This document shows, in pieces, positions 19,200 to 27,968 of a stretch of 64,000 nt of DNA (position 1 is the stretch's first letter; each line of letters starts with the position of its first letter). The position numbers were made by a program, and so were the translations under genes. The DNA lies in assembly GCA_020636135.1 (NCBI GenBank), contig JACJYK010000003.1:310001-374000 (forward strand), in the 5' to 3' direction. The notes under the pieces are model-generated. The model did no database searches, had not been told where the DNA came from, and saw only the letters and a program-made list of their open reading frames with translations. Source of the DNA: Lewinellaceae bacterium (GTDB lineage Bacteria > Bacteroidota > Bacteroidia > Chitinophagales > Saprospiraceae).

Positions 19200-19459
19200 C
19201 TGAATTGTTCCCGGGGAATTTTTAAAAATAAACTCAAAAAGGATAGACTAAAATCATCCAGATCATTTGCTTGTGTGGCAGCATGTTTTAAGTCTTTTAA
19301 ATCCAACACCTTACGGATTATTTTCCAATCGTCCGTGGTGCCATATTGCATAATACGTTCAAGAATAAAGGCCCGGTGGTCATCCCAATTAATAGACTCC
19401 ATTTCAACATCCCAAAATGCTCGTTTTGATAATTTATTTATTAAAATGGAAGAGGACAT
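19154..19459 (-). CDS. Small partner protein of the AbiEii-like gene (DUF6922-like)
   Basis: 101 residues. It contains L-S-K-R-A-F-W-D-V near residue 10, then I-N-W-D-D-H-R-A-F-I and Q-Y-G-T-T-D-D-W, a pattern I associate with DUF6922-type proteins that precede AbiEii-like toxins in Bacteroidota. It is probably the antitoxin or regulator. Its 3' end overlaps the toxin gene by 46 bp in another frame, which keeps translation of the pair linked. No membrane segment. The antitoxin role is inferred from gene order, not from a recognised DNA-binding motif. Confidence 0.65.
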   Translation of the reverse strand: MSSSILINKLSKRAFWDVEMESINWDDHRAFILERIMQYGTTDDWKIIRKVLDLKDLKHAATQANDLDDFSLSFLSLFLKIPREQFRCYIKKQSKTPFWTY

Positions 19460-19710
19460 TGTTATTAAAATTAAAACCTTTGCCTTTAGCCTTCAACAGG
19501 CACAGACTAACGCAGATTGCATCGATGAGTGATTACATCCTCAAGGTAGTGATACTGTAAAAAGTCTACGCAATCAATTTACCTCTGTATCCTGAATCAA
19601 GATTTGAAAGGGCACCGATTACACCGATAGGCAATTTACACCCAAACTGACGGTTACCTTCGCCTTTCACCTTTCACCCTTGACCCCATACCTCGTATCC
19701 CATCCTCCCC
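19460..19710. repeat. Intergenic stretch of short-period repeats, including a solo heptamer array
   Basis: No coding region is visible. Bases 19656-19710 are a degenerate 7-nt array (units such as CCTTTCA twice, then CCCTTGA, CCCCATA, CCTCGTA) running straight into the fcl stop codon. Bases 19501-19527 match 36226-36252 at 22 of 27 positions. Around 19611-19630 a 9-nt unit (CACCGATTA, CACCGATAG) is repeated. The stretch looks like the scars of several small repeat-flanked insertions. Confidence 0.6.
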
Positions 19711-20643
19711 TCAATACCACTCCAATTCTCTGCATTCTTCGTAAACCTGCTCGATGCCTTCACGCAGGGAAACCTTTGGATACCAACCCATATTATGCAG
19801 GATGCTGCTGTCCAATAACTTACGTGGGGTCCCGTCCGGCTTGGTGGTGTCGTGGATGATTTCTCCCTGGTAACCGACGATATCTCCGATCAATTCTGCG
19901 AGCGCTTTGATGGAAACCTCCTGGCCGCTGCCAATGTTGACAAATCCAGGTTTATCATACCGCTGCATCAGAAAGATGGAAGCATCCGCCAGGTCGTCAA
20001 CATGCATAAATTCACGCATGGGCGATCCGGAACCCCACATGGTCACGGTAGGCTGCCTGTCCCGCTTCGCTTCATGGAATTTACGCAGCAGTGCGGGCAA
20101 CACATGGGAGTTCTGCAAATCGTAATTGTCGTTTGGCCCGTAAAGATTGGTGGGCATGACCGAAAAGAAATGATCGCCGTATTGTGACCAGTGGGCTTCA
20201 CAGAGCTTTATTCCGGTGATCTTGGCGATGGAGTAGGGCTCATTGGTCGGCTCCAGCGGAGAAGACAGCAGGTATTCCTCTTTGAGTGGTTGGGGTGCCA
20301 TTTTCGGGTAGATGCAGGAAGAGCCGAAAAACAATAGCTTTTTCACTTTGTGCTGGTGAGCCGCGTGGATGATGTTGGCTTCCATCATGATGTTATCGTA
20401 GATGAATTCCGCCCGGTAGGTGTTGTTGGCATGGACTCCTCCTACTTTGCCGGCAGCCAGGAAGACATATTCAGGTTTTTCGGTGGAAAACAAAGCGTCT
20501 ACTGCTGACTGATCACGCAGGTCCAGCTCCCGGGAGGTGCGATAAACGATGTTTTCAAAACCCATTTTTTGGAGATGGCGTACCAGAGCCGACCCGACCA
20601 TTCCCGTGTGTCCCGCTACATAAATCTTGTCCTGGATGTTCAT
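19711..20643 (-). CDS. fcl: GDP-L-fucose synthase
   Basis: 310 residues, the family's usual length. The NADPH loop is G-H-T-G-M-V-G (11-17); the catalytic set is S-S-C (108-110) with Y137 and K141 in Y-S-I-A-K. Further family marks are A-A-G-K-V-G-G-V at 63-70 and S-C-I-Y-P. It carries out epimerisation at C3 and C5 and then reduction at C4 of GDP-4-keto-6-deoxy-mannose to GDP-L-fucose. Its start overlaps the gmd stop by 4 bp, so both steps come from one transcript. L-fucose is therefore a likely component of the polymer. Confidence 0.95.
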   Translation of the reverse strand: MNIQDKIYVAGHTGMVGSALVRHLQKMGFENIVYRTSRELDLRDQSAVDALFSTEKPEYVFLAAGKVGGVHANNTYRAEFIYDNIMMEANIIHAAHQHKVKKLLFFGSSCIYPKMAPQPLKEEYLLSSPLEPTNEPYSIAKITGIKLCEAHWSQYGDHFFSVMPTNLYGPNDNYDLQNSHVLPALLRKFHEAKRDRQPTVTMWGSGSPMREFMHVDDLADASIFLMQRYDKPGFVNIGSGQEVSIKALAELIGDIVGYQGEIIHDTTKPDGTPRKLLDSSILHNMGWYPKVSLREGIEQVYEECRELEWY

Positions 20644-21779
20644 TCGTATTCGTTTTTGGTTATGTATCCTGCTTTTTTCAGAATGGCATCGCGTTTAAAG
20701 TGTTCTACATCTGCCTGTACCATTTCAGCACAGAGCATTTGTACGGTATAATGCGGCTGCCAGTCCAGTTTTTCTCTTGCCTTTGTGGCGTCTCCGATCA
20801 GGAGATCCACCTCGGTAGGCCTGAAATACCGGGGATCCACCCGGATGATAACCGTTCCGGGCTTCAGCTTTGATTTTTGCCCGGTCAGATGTTCCAGGTG
20901 GTCCTGGTCGATGCTTTCAATGATGCCGGTTTCCTGTTTACCGGTGCCTTCGAAAGATAAGGTAATGCCCAGTTCGGCAAACGCCATGCGTACGAAGTCC
21001 CGGACGCTGGTGGTCACACCGGTGGCGATCACCCAATCCTCCGCCTGAGGATACTGCAGAATTTTCCACATCACCTCCACATAATCCTTGGCATGGCCCC
21101 AGTCTCTTTTGGCATTCAAGTTGCCAATGTAAAGGCATTCCTGCAGACTCAATGCGATGCGGGCAGCTGCCCTGGTGATCTTGCGCGTTACAAAGGTCTC
21201 GCCACGCAAGGGCGATTCGTGGTTGAAAAGGATGCCATTGCAGGCAAACAGATCGTAGGCTTCCCGGTAATTGACGGTTATCCAATAGGCATACAGCTTG
21301 GCTACGGCATACGGTGACCGAGGATAAAAGGGTGTATGTTCATTTTGGGGTACTTCCTGCACCTTACCGTAGAGTTCGGAGGTGGAAGCCTGGTAGATGC
21401 GGGTATGATTTTCGAGGCCCAGGGTGCGGATTGCTTCCAGGATGCGCAGGGTTCCCACGCCATCGACATCCACCGAGTATTCGGGTTCTTCGAAGCTCAC
21501 CTGCACGTGCGACATGGCACCCAGGTTGTAGATCTCATCGGGCTGCACGCGCTGGATGATGCGCAGAATATTGGAAGCATCCGATAGATCTCCGTAGTGG
21601 AGGATAAACCGTTGATGGTCCTCGTGCGGATCCTGGTAGAGATGATCGATGCGCGTGGTATTAAACAACGAGCTCCTACGCTTGATCCCGTGCACTTCGT
21701 AGCCCTGATCCAATAACAATTCGGATAAGTAGGCGCCATCCTGGCCGGTTATACCGGTAATAAGGGCTTTTTTAGTCAT
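20640..21779 (-). CDS. gmd: GDP-mannose 4,6-dehydratase
   Basis: 379 residues. It shows the family's cofactor loop G-I-T-G-Q-D-G (9-15), R-R-S-S (34-37) that binds the NADP phosphate, the catalytic Y157 and K161 in Y-A-V-A-K, and F-N-H-E-S-P-L-R-G in the substrate region. It turns GDP-D-mannose into GDP-4-keto-6-deoxy-D-mannose for Fcl. The gene overlaps fcl downstream and the membrane glycosyltransferase gene upstream by 4 bp each. It has the same base composition as the GC-richer parts of the locus; the AT-rich block begins immediately at its start codon. Confidence 0.95.
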   Translation of the reverse strand: MTKKALITGITGQDGAYLSELLLDQGYEVHGIKRRSSLFNTTRIDHLYQDPHEDHQRFILHYGDLSDASNILRIIQRVQPDEIYNLGAMSHVQVSFEEPEYSVDVDGVGTLRILEAIRTLGLENHTRIYQASTSELYGKVQEVPQNEHTPFYPRSPYAVAKLYAYWITVNYREAYDLFACNGILFNHESPLRGETFVTRKITRAAARIALSLQECLYIGNLNAKRDWGHAKDYVEVMWKILQYPQAEDWVIATGVTTSVRDFVRMAFAELGITLSFEGTGKQETGIIESIDQDHLEHLTGQKSKLKPGTVIIRVDPRYFRPTEVDLLIGDATKAREKLDWQPHYTVQMLCAEMVQADVEHFKRDAILKKAGYITKNEYE

Positions 21780-23152
21780 TTAGGCATAATTTTGTAGCCA
21801 ATTAACGTGGTATTATCAATTAAACGGACAGGTATTAAAGTATCTGAAATGCATGTTGCAAAATGTTGATATTTTGATTCGTTTAAATTAGCCTGATTTA
21901 AATGATAATCTGAATCACTACGAATAATATCAAACAAGTAAATATTTGAGTCATTTCTAAATTGATTACTATTGCAAATGTCTTCTTCAGCCAAAATTCG
22001 TCCTTCTAAACCATTTAATGGATTTGCGTATTTTCTTACAGCCAGTGACCCAAAGATAAGTGATGCACCTTTTTTCTCTTGTATGGCATGTGTTATTTTG
22101 TTTTGATCATTATTGTAGATTCTACCAAGGATATTAATGGTAAGAATGGATAAAATAGATAAGCTAAAAAGCGATATGGAAATAAAATTCGGTGTTTGAG
22201 TATAATTTTGGTAAAAATACCTGCCTATTGATAGAATAATTAAAGGAACTAACGGGAATAAAAAGCGCGTACTCAGAACTACACCCTTCACGCCACTTGT
22301 TACTATTCCATTGTATTCATATAATATATAAGTTAAAAGAAATGCACATGTCGCACTCCATAGTGCATGTTTAAATTTGCCTGAATATTTAATAACTGTA
22401 ATGAGTCCGAAAGGTAATAGAATCAATAGGAATGAAGAATAAAGTAATAAATTGTTTAGAAAGTACTCAAATCCAAAGTCAATACCAGGATCCTTAAAAA
22501 ATAAGAAGCTTCCAAATACAAATTTTGCCGAGATAAATCGTAGAGAAATACCTAATAGAAATCCAATTGAAACAAGGACATAATTTTTCTTTTTGTAAAT
22601 TATGTATTCAATAATAAATGGTATACAGAGTAGAATATTGGTTTCTCTAAAAAGGAAGCTTATTCCGCCAATAAACCCGATAAATAGAGTGGAGCTTTTA
22701 CTGTAATTTTCTCTAAAAAGACTATAATAAAATAAAGAAAGCATAAAAAAGCTTGGAACATCGCTCATAATGGTTCTGCTGCTTATCAATAGCGGAAAAA
22801 AGATGAAACATAGAAGTGACAATTCTTGTGGAATTTTTTCCGCATCAAGGAGTTTGGATAAAAAGAAAATACCAGTTACTAAACATATAGCTCCAAGTAA
22901 AAATATACCGTGAACACCAAAAATGAGAATCAATACACTGAGAAATAAAGGTGTTCCCAATGGATAATTGCCGGGCATTATCGTAACACTTGTACCATCT
23001 ATTTTGTAAATATTTTTATTGTTTTCGCCATGTGAATAGGCGTATGCCTGATCAAAATAGGTAAGCTCATCCATATTGAGAAAATTCGATGGATAAGTCA
23101 CAAAATATACCAATAGGAATGAAATACAAACCCAGATGACAGTGGATTTCAT
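21776..23152 (-). CDS. GT-C membrane glycosyltransferase (GT39/ArnT-like)
   Basis: 458 residues with about eleven hydrophobic helices. After the first helix comes N-M-D-E-L-T-Y-F-D-Q, an acidic D-E pair in the first periplasmic loop as in ArnT/PMT-type enzymes, which use polyprenyl-phosphate sugars. The C-terminal soluble tail (about 385-458) is short. It would add a sugar at the periplasmic face. It is the first gene of the AT-rich block (by eye far poorer in G and C than gmd) and overlaps gmd by 4 bp, so transferred DNA was joined exactly at an operon junction. Donor unknown. Confidence 0.7.
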   Translation of the reverse strand: MKSTVIWVCISFLLVYFVTYPSNFLNMDELTYFDQAYAYSHGENNKNIYKIDGTSVTIMPGNYPLGTPLFLSVLILIFGVHGIFLLGAICLVTGIFFLSKLLDAEKIPQELSLLCFIFFPLLISSRTIMSDVPSFFMLSLFYYSLFRENYSKSSTLFIGFIGGISFLFRETNILLCIPFIIEYIIYKKKNYVLVSIGFLLGISLRFISAKFVFGSFLFFKDPGIDFGFEYFLNNLLLYSSFLLILLPFGLITVIKYSGKFKHALWSATCAFLLTYILYEYNGIVTSGVKGVVLSTRFLFPLVPLIILSIGRYFYQNYTQTPNFISISLFSLSILSILTINILGRIYNNDQNKITHAIQEKKGASLIFGSLAVRKYANPLNGLEGRILAEEDICNSNQFRNDSNIYLFDIIRSDSDYHLNQANLNESKYQHFATCISDTLIPVRLIDNTTLIGYKIMPK

Positions 23153-23155
23153 TTT

Positions 23156-23941
23156 TTATCGAAAAATGAATTGATTTATTTTTCTAACTGGTTTTAGGAT
23201 AGTTGTATAAAAAGGAGGATCAATAGCATTTAATTTCCATGCAAGCTTATCTTCCCTGTTCGCATTTAACCTGTTTTGTAATGTAGCATTGCCGACTCCA
23301 CCTATACGCATATGAACAAGAAACATTGGTAGATATACAATTTTAAGGTCATTACCGCAATACATTGTCCGTATCATGAATTCATAATCGGCCGAAAGTT
23401 TTAAGTCAATATTGAATTTTCCATATTGTTCATATACTTTTTTACGAACAAATAACGTAGGATGAGGTGGCATCCAGCCGAGTTTGAATTTATTTCTTTT
23501 CCATGATTTGGCCACCCATCGTCTAATTATTTTTTTGGGATTACTTGGGGAAACGTAATTTAAATCACCATATAAAATGTCTATTTTATTAACAGTGAAT
23601 TGGTCCATAACTACTGAAATTATGTCATTAGCGGGATAAAAGTCATCACTATTTATTAAGCCAATAATTTCACCAGTAGCCATTTCAATCCCTTTATTCA
23701 TAGCATCATAAAGACCCTTATCTGGTTCTGAGGACCAGAAAGATATAGTCTCATTATACTTTTTTATTATATTTAGAGTGCCGTCCATTGAACCACCGTC
23801 CACAATAATATATTCAATTTCAGGATAAGTCTGACTGAGTACTGAAATAATTGTATCCTCTAACGTTAATGCGCTATTAAAACAAACAGTAATAAGAGAG
23901 ATGGTTAATTTAGGATTACAATTTCCATTTTTCTTATTCAT
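23156..23941 (-). CDS. Family 2 glycosyltransferase
   Basis: 261 residues. GT-A signatures: I-S-L-I-T-V-C-F-N-S at 14-23, I-I-V-D-G-G-S-M-D-G-T as the nucleotide-binding turn, and I-N-S-D-D as the metal-binding DxD equivalent. The R-W-V-A-K-S-W and P-P-H-P-T-L-F blocks are typical of the WcaA/WfgD-like group that transfers one sugar in repeat-unit synthesis. No membrane helix. It is 3 bp upstream of the GT-C gene in the AT-rich block, and unlike the genes further upstream it has no reading-frame damage. Sugar unknown. Confidence 0.85.
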   Translation of the reverse strand: MNKKNGNCNPKLTISLITVCFNSALTLEDTIISVLSQTYPEIEYIIVDGGSMDGTLNIIKKYNETISFWSSEPDKGLYDAMNKGIEMATGEIIGLINSDDFYPANDIISVVMDQFTVNKIDILYGDLNYVSPSNPKKIIRRWVAKSWKRNKFKLGWMPPHPTLFVRKKVYEQYGKFNIDLKLSADYEFMIRTMYCGNDLKIVYLPMFLVHMRIGGVGNATLQNRLNANREDKLAWKLNAIDPPFYTTILKPVRKINQFIFR

Positions 23942-24055
23942 ATTACCGGTTATCTGTAATAATTAATAATATTTTTAGTATACTTTCATTATTATAAAAA
24001 AATTAATTGAAGACATGCATCGGTTAAAAGATAACTTTAATAGTACTTATGGATT

Positions 24056-24889
24056 TTAATTAATTAATTGAAGCTCCTTAATCTTTGTTTTTATTTGGAA
24101 GAAATAATGCGCTTTATATTTAGCAAAGTAATACCCATGTATTCCGTCCAGAAACCCAAGTTTAATAATGTATGAGCTAAAAAAGTAAAGGAAAGAAAGA
24201 AGACCCGTGTTTATTAGTTTATATTTTACTCGCTGTCTCAATGTAAGATGACCTTTATTAGATTTAAGTGAGAGATATCGATGAGCTTCCCAAGTTGAAT
24301 AGGCATTATGCTTATGAATATAATGATCTAAACCCTTAAAATCGTTGTGTACAATAGAGCTTTTAAAATTACCAATTTTACCAGTAATGATTGGATGCTC
24401 ATGTACTTCCATATCCAAATGACTCCATGTTTCTTCATATATTTTTTCATATTCACCGGCACCTTTCTTAAACAATGCGAGTTTTTTCATTTTATCACCA
24501 TATTTTAATTCTTTATGCATAAAATTATTATTGTATTTAAGCCAATAACCAGAATATTCACAACTATTTATTTTAAAACTTAATTCATTTATAAAATCTT
24601 TAGTTACATATTCATCTGCATCAAGAAATAATACCCAATTGTTGGTTATATCAGCATTGCGGAGCGTCCAATTTCTTTTTTTTGGAAAATATCCATTCCA
24701 ATTAAACGATATGTAATCGACATTAAAGGATTTTACAATTTCTCGTGTATTATCAGTGCTGTTTGAGTCTACTACAATAATTTGGGAAAAATTAGTTAGC
24801 TGTCGTAGACATTGTTTGATATTTATTTCTTCGTTTTTAACTGGTATAATAACTGTCACAGGAATATAATTATTCATAATTAACCACAA
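24056..24889 (-). CDS. Family 2 glycosyltransferase, WaaE/KdtX-like
   Basis: 277 residues. It opens with V-T-V-I-I-P-V-K-N-E-E, has V-V-D-S-N-S-T-D-N-T as nucleotide-binding turn and L-F-L-D-A-D-E-Y-V as the metal site, followed by H-P-I-I-T-G-K and N-D-F-K-G-L-D-H-Y, the layout of the WaaE/KdtX-like GT2 group (beta-1,4-glucosyltransferase-like). The start is the second methionine from the end of a short leader (M-W-L-I-M-N-N-Y), so the N-terminus may be four residues shorter. A 114-bp gap separates it from the next gene and a 47-bp gap from the acetyltransferase gene upstream. Confidence 0.82.
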   Translation of the reverse strand: MWLIMNNYIPVTVIIPVKNEEINIKQCLRQLTNFSQIIVVDSNSTDNTREIVKSFNVDYISFNWNGYFPKKRNWTLRNADITNNWVLFLDADEYVTKDFINELSFKINSCEYSGYWLKYNNNFMHKELKYGDKMKKLALFKKGAGEYEKIYEETWSHLDMEVHEHPIITGKIGNFKSSIVHNDFKGLDHYIHKHNAYSTWEAHRYLSLKSNKGHLTLRQRVKYKLINTGLLSFLYFFSSYIIKLGFLDGIHGYYFAKYKAHYFFQIKTKIKELQLIN

Positions 24890-24936
24890 TTTAATTTGAA
24901 GCCAGGAGTTTTATTGACATAGTCAGATTTCATTTG

Positions 24937-25491
24937 TTATTTTATATCTCTAATCTTAATTAGTTTTGCTGGATTCCCAGCCACTATTGTCCATGGTTCT
25001 ACATTTTTTACAACAACTGATCTGGCTCCTATTACTGCTCCTTGTCCAATAGTAACACCCATAGAAATAAATGAATCTGAGCCTATCCATACCTGGTCAT
25101 CAATTATTATTGGAGCGTGGATGAGAGCCATATTTTTACTTGTAACATCATGAGATGCTGAACAAAGAAATGATTTCTGTGAGATTGTTGAATGTTCACC
25201 AATCGAAATTTTGTCTACATTATAACAATCTACCTCTGGGCCAAGGCAAGAATATGCTTTCATTTCAAGATTCCAAGGAATATATATACGGACAGAGGAA
25301 TATACAACTGCTTTTTTGTGAACATCAGCGCCAAATGATCTAAGTAGAAATAATTTCCAGCGATTACCTAATCTTCTTGGCAAGGGCTTAGCGAATATGG
25401 TCCATATAATTGTCCAAAAAAATCTATAAAATTGGATCTTGCCTTTAAATTTATTTTTGTATTGGTCTACTTTAACAAGATTATTTTGCAT
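24937..25491 (-). CDS. WcaF-like hexapeptide-repeat acetyltransferase
   Basis: 184 residues. An N-terminal segment with R-F-F-W and L-P-R-R-L-G precedes a left-handed beta helix of hexapeptide repeats (for example I-G-E-H-S-T-I, I-G-Q-G-A-V-I-G-A). It ends in V-A-G-N-P-A-K-L-I-K-I, the usual close of the WcaF/NodL group. A histidine in A-S-H-D-V-T is the likely catalytic base. It should move acetyl from acetyl-CoA onto a sugar of the repeat unit. This is the last intact gene before the damaged part of the AT-rich block. Confidence 0.82.
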   Translation of the reverse strand: MQNNLVKVDQYKNKFKGKIQFYRFFWTIIWTIFAKPLPRRLGNRWKLFLLRSFGADVHKKAVVYSSVRIYIPWNLEMKAYSCLGPEVDCYNVDKISIGEHSTISQKSFLCSASHDVTSKNMALIHAPIIIDDQVWIGSDSFISMGVTIGQGAVIGARSVVVKNVEPWTIVAGNPAKLIKIRDIK

Positions 25492-25639
25492 GCAAGAGTA
25501 ATTATTTTGAATTAATTTACTTAATTCGATTTAGTAATATTCATTATCAACAGTATGATATCTAAAAGCAATCTTAGAGTTGCTATTAAAGGTTTTATTA
25601 AATTTTAGGAATGTTTTTGTTAATTTAACTTTATTAAGA

Positions 25640-26793
25640 TTAATTGTTTATAACAAAGGACGGAATTGGTGATTTATTTAAAATCCAAGAATATAAACTG
25701 ATCATTTTAAGGTGGTTGATTCAAAGGGGTGTTGGACTCAATCAATTCTCTGTTTTACCCATTTCTCTTCGTTCATAATTGGAAATATTCATAAGTTCAT
25801 TTAGTGCTCTAACGAGGGGTTGTACTCCTATTTCGATACACCTTCCAGCATTTAATTCATTAATTTCTTCCCATGGTGTACCTTTGGTTGTAATTACTGG
25901 GATTCCGCAAGCCAGTGCTTCCATATAACTATTCAAGAATTTTCACTGAATGTTGGTAAAACAAAAATATCTGCATCTTTGTATTTGTTAATTTTTTCAG
26001 TTCCATATAGTGGGCCTTTGAAGTTTATTTGGCCAATCAAGTCTTTTGTTTCAATTAATTTTGTTAAATTTTCAATATATGTTTTATCACCATCACCAAT
26101 TATTTCAATTTGCCAGTGTATTTTATATTGCTTGGGAATTAGTTCCCATGCATTAATTAATATTTCTAATCCTTTTTTAGGATGAATTCTCGAAAGAAAC
26201 AATATTGTTTTTATTTTTTGGTTTAGTTTTGGCGTTTTGTTTATGGTGTATTTATTTAAGTTTATTCCATTTGGTATTATTGCAATGGGAGCCTTGAATC
26301 CTAAATTTCTTATATTTATGGCTTCTAAATTAGATGTTGCATGAATACAAGCTGATTTATTTAAGTCATTCTCTTGGTACATTTTCATCGCTAAAAATTT
26401 CTTCCATTTACTTTGTTCTAATGACCAAGGTTCCAACATTCCACGAGTTGATATTACATAGGGAATCTTTCTTTTTTGAGCTGTTAATGACATCTGATGC
26501 ACTGGCATTTGCCAGAGTCCATGTCCATGAAATAAATTCGTATTCGAGTTCATTAAATTTGAATTTAATTTAAATGACCATGTTTTGATCTGGGCCTTTA
26601 TTAGAGTCATGTTGATTTTGGGGTTAAGAAATGAATTTAGAATTGGGTTAAGAGTTAATAATGAATATAATTCTATATGATCGATATTATCATTTGCTGC
26701 CATTTGTATTATTAAATCTGTGACACTTCTTGCTGGACCTCCCGAGCTGATGTCGATTGATGATATACAATGTGTTATTTTAAAAGATGGCAA
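25640..26793 (-). pseudogene. Broken family 4 glycosyltransferase
   Basis: The first 286 codons read well: an N-terminal G-G-P-A-R-S-V loop, then F-L-S-R-I-H-P-K-K-G and the start of the donor site, F-V-L-P-T-F-S-E-N-S, where a TGA stop occurs (25933-25935). The rest of the donor motif (M-E-A-L-A-C-G-I-P-V-I-T) continues in another frame, ends at a TGA at 25742, and the family's usual tail (K-M-I-S-L-Y-S-W-I-L-N-K) is found further on, ending at 25640. Between these, L-I-E-S and F-E-S-T-T-L-K read in two other frames. At least one stop and three small indels separate the pieces. All codons between lesions make sense, so damage is recent or is sequencing error. Confidence 0.82.
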
Positions 26794-26820
26794 GAACTTT
26801 AATTTAATTATTTAAAATTT

Positions 26821-27930
26821 TCATGAATCTGTAACATCTCTATTACAAAATGTAATAGAGATGTTTATTAAACTAATAAGTTTAGCGGCCCATTTATCTT
26901 GATTGATGTTTTTCGCTAGTGAATTACTACGAATACCCATTTTTTGGATTTGGGTAATATCTGTATTGAAAATATTATCAAGCTTCAGACATAAATCTTG
27001 ATAATTTAAACTCTCAAATGACCAACCATTGTATTTATTTATTAATAACTCTTTTGAGAGCTTTCAACTTTGTTGGATAATAAAAGTGCTTTGCCTTGTA
27101 ACGCAAATTCATGAACCACCACACCCCAATTTTCTCTCCAACTTGGAAGACAAAAGATTGATGCATCAAAAGTAAATTGTGCTAATTTATCTGGCTGCAT
27201 AAAATCATAAATCTCTATATCGTCTGATTTTTGTATTTGAAGAGAATTTTTTAAGGGACCATTACCAATAATAATTAATTTCCAGTCATTTCTTTGTGTT
27301 TTGTTGAAGGAATTGAATGCCTTGACTAGCATAGCAATACCTTTATATTCCACTAATCGTCCTACAAATAGAATTTTCTTTGTTAATTGGACTGGAGAAT
27401 AATAGAAACGTGAAGTATCAGCACAATAAAGGTCTGTAATTATTGTTTCTGGATTAAATCCTAGTTTAATAGCATACTCATATTGATAACTACCTGGAAC
27501 CCATAGTTTATTGGTTATCTTTTTCAAATATATTCTTCCAATGAAGCTAGTTAAAAGGGTTTGTTTAAAGGTACCAATGTAGTGATTGTCTAAACCCATT
27601 ATAACCGGTATGTTCTTTTTTCTAAAATATTTAGCAATATTACGATATAACTTGTCAAACCATCCTGTAGTATATCACAAGATTGGGGTTAAAATCTAAT
27701 AAATATTTCATTAACCTTGTACGAGTTGAAATTATCTTATAGGATATGAAAACATTGTTTGCATTAAGAAATTCAAATGGAGTAATTTCATTTTGATGGT
27801 AGGATATTATTGTGCATATACAATCATAATCTGAAGCTAGTTTCGTTATGTTTGCATAAAAATATCCGGAAAGATGTGAACATAAAAACACAATTCGTAT
27901 ACGGGTATTATTGTGAGATAAGATAGCCAT
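26821..27930 (-). pseudogene. Broken family 4 glycosyltransferase
   Basis: Three in-order pieces in different frames make one GT4 of about 365 residues. Piece 1 (27930-27655) is the N-terminal Rossmann part. After a shift near 27660, G-W-F-D-K-L-Y-R-N-I-A-K leads into piece 2, with F-V-G-R-L-V-E-Y-K-G and the donor site L-P-S-W-R-E-N-W-G-V-V-V-H-E-F-A. A second shift near 27053, in a short A run, precedes piece 3 (K-E-L-L-I-N-K-Y-N-G-W-S-F), which ends with TGA at 26821. Only two lesions are needed. A perfect 15-bp inverted repeat with a 3-nt loop lies inside the 3' end (26833-26865). Confidence 0.82.
26833..26865. repeat. Perfect 15-bp inverted repeat with 3-nt loop
   Basis: Bases 26833-26847 are exactly the reverse complement of 26851-26865, with AAA between. 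It lies in the last codons of the broken GT4 gene, 12 bases before its stop in the reading direction. The stem is AT-rich and no T run follows, so it is not a typical intrinsic terminator. Confidence 0.6.
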
Positions 27931-27968
27931 AGTTTTAAATCCTAAAATGGATAATTATTTATTATTTA

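Noticed and set aside
19656..19710. CRISPR array
   Set aside because: The repeat unit is 7 nt with no spacers and there are no cas genes.
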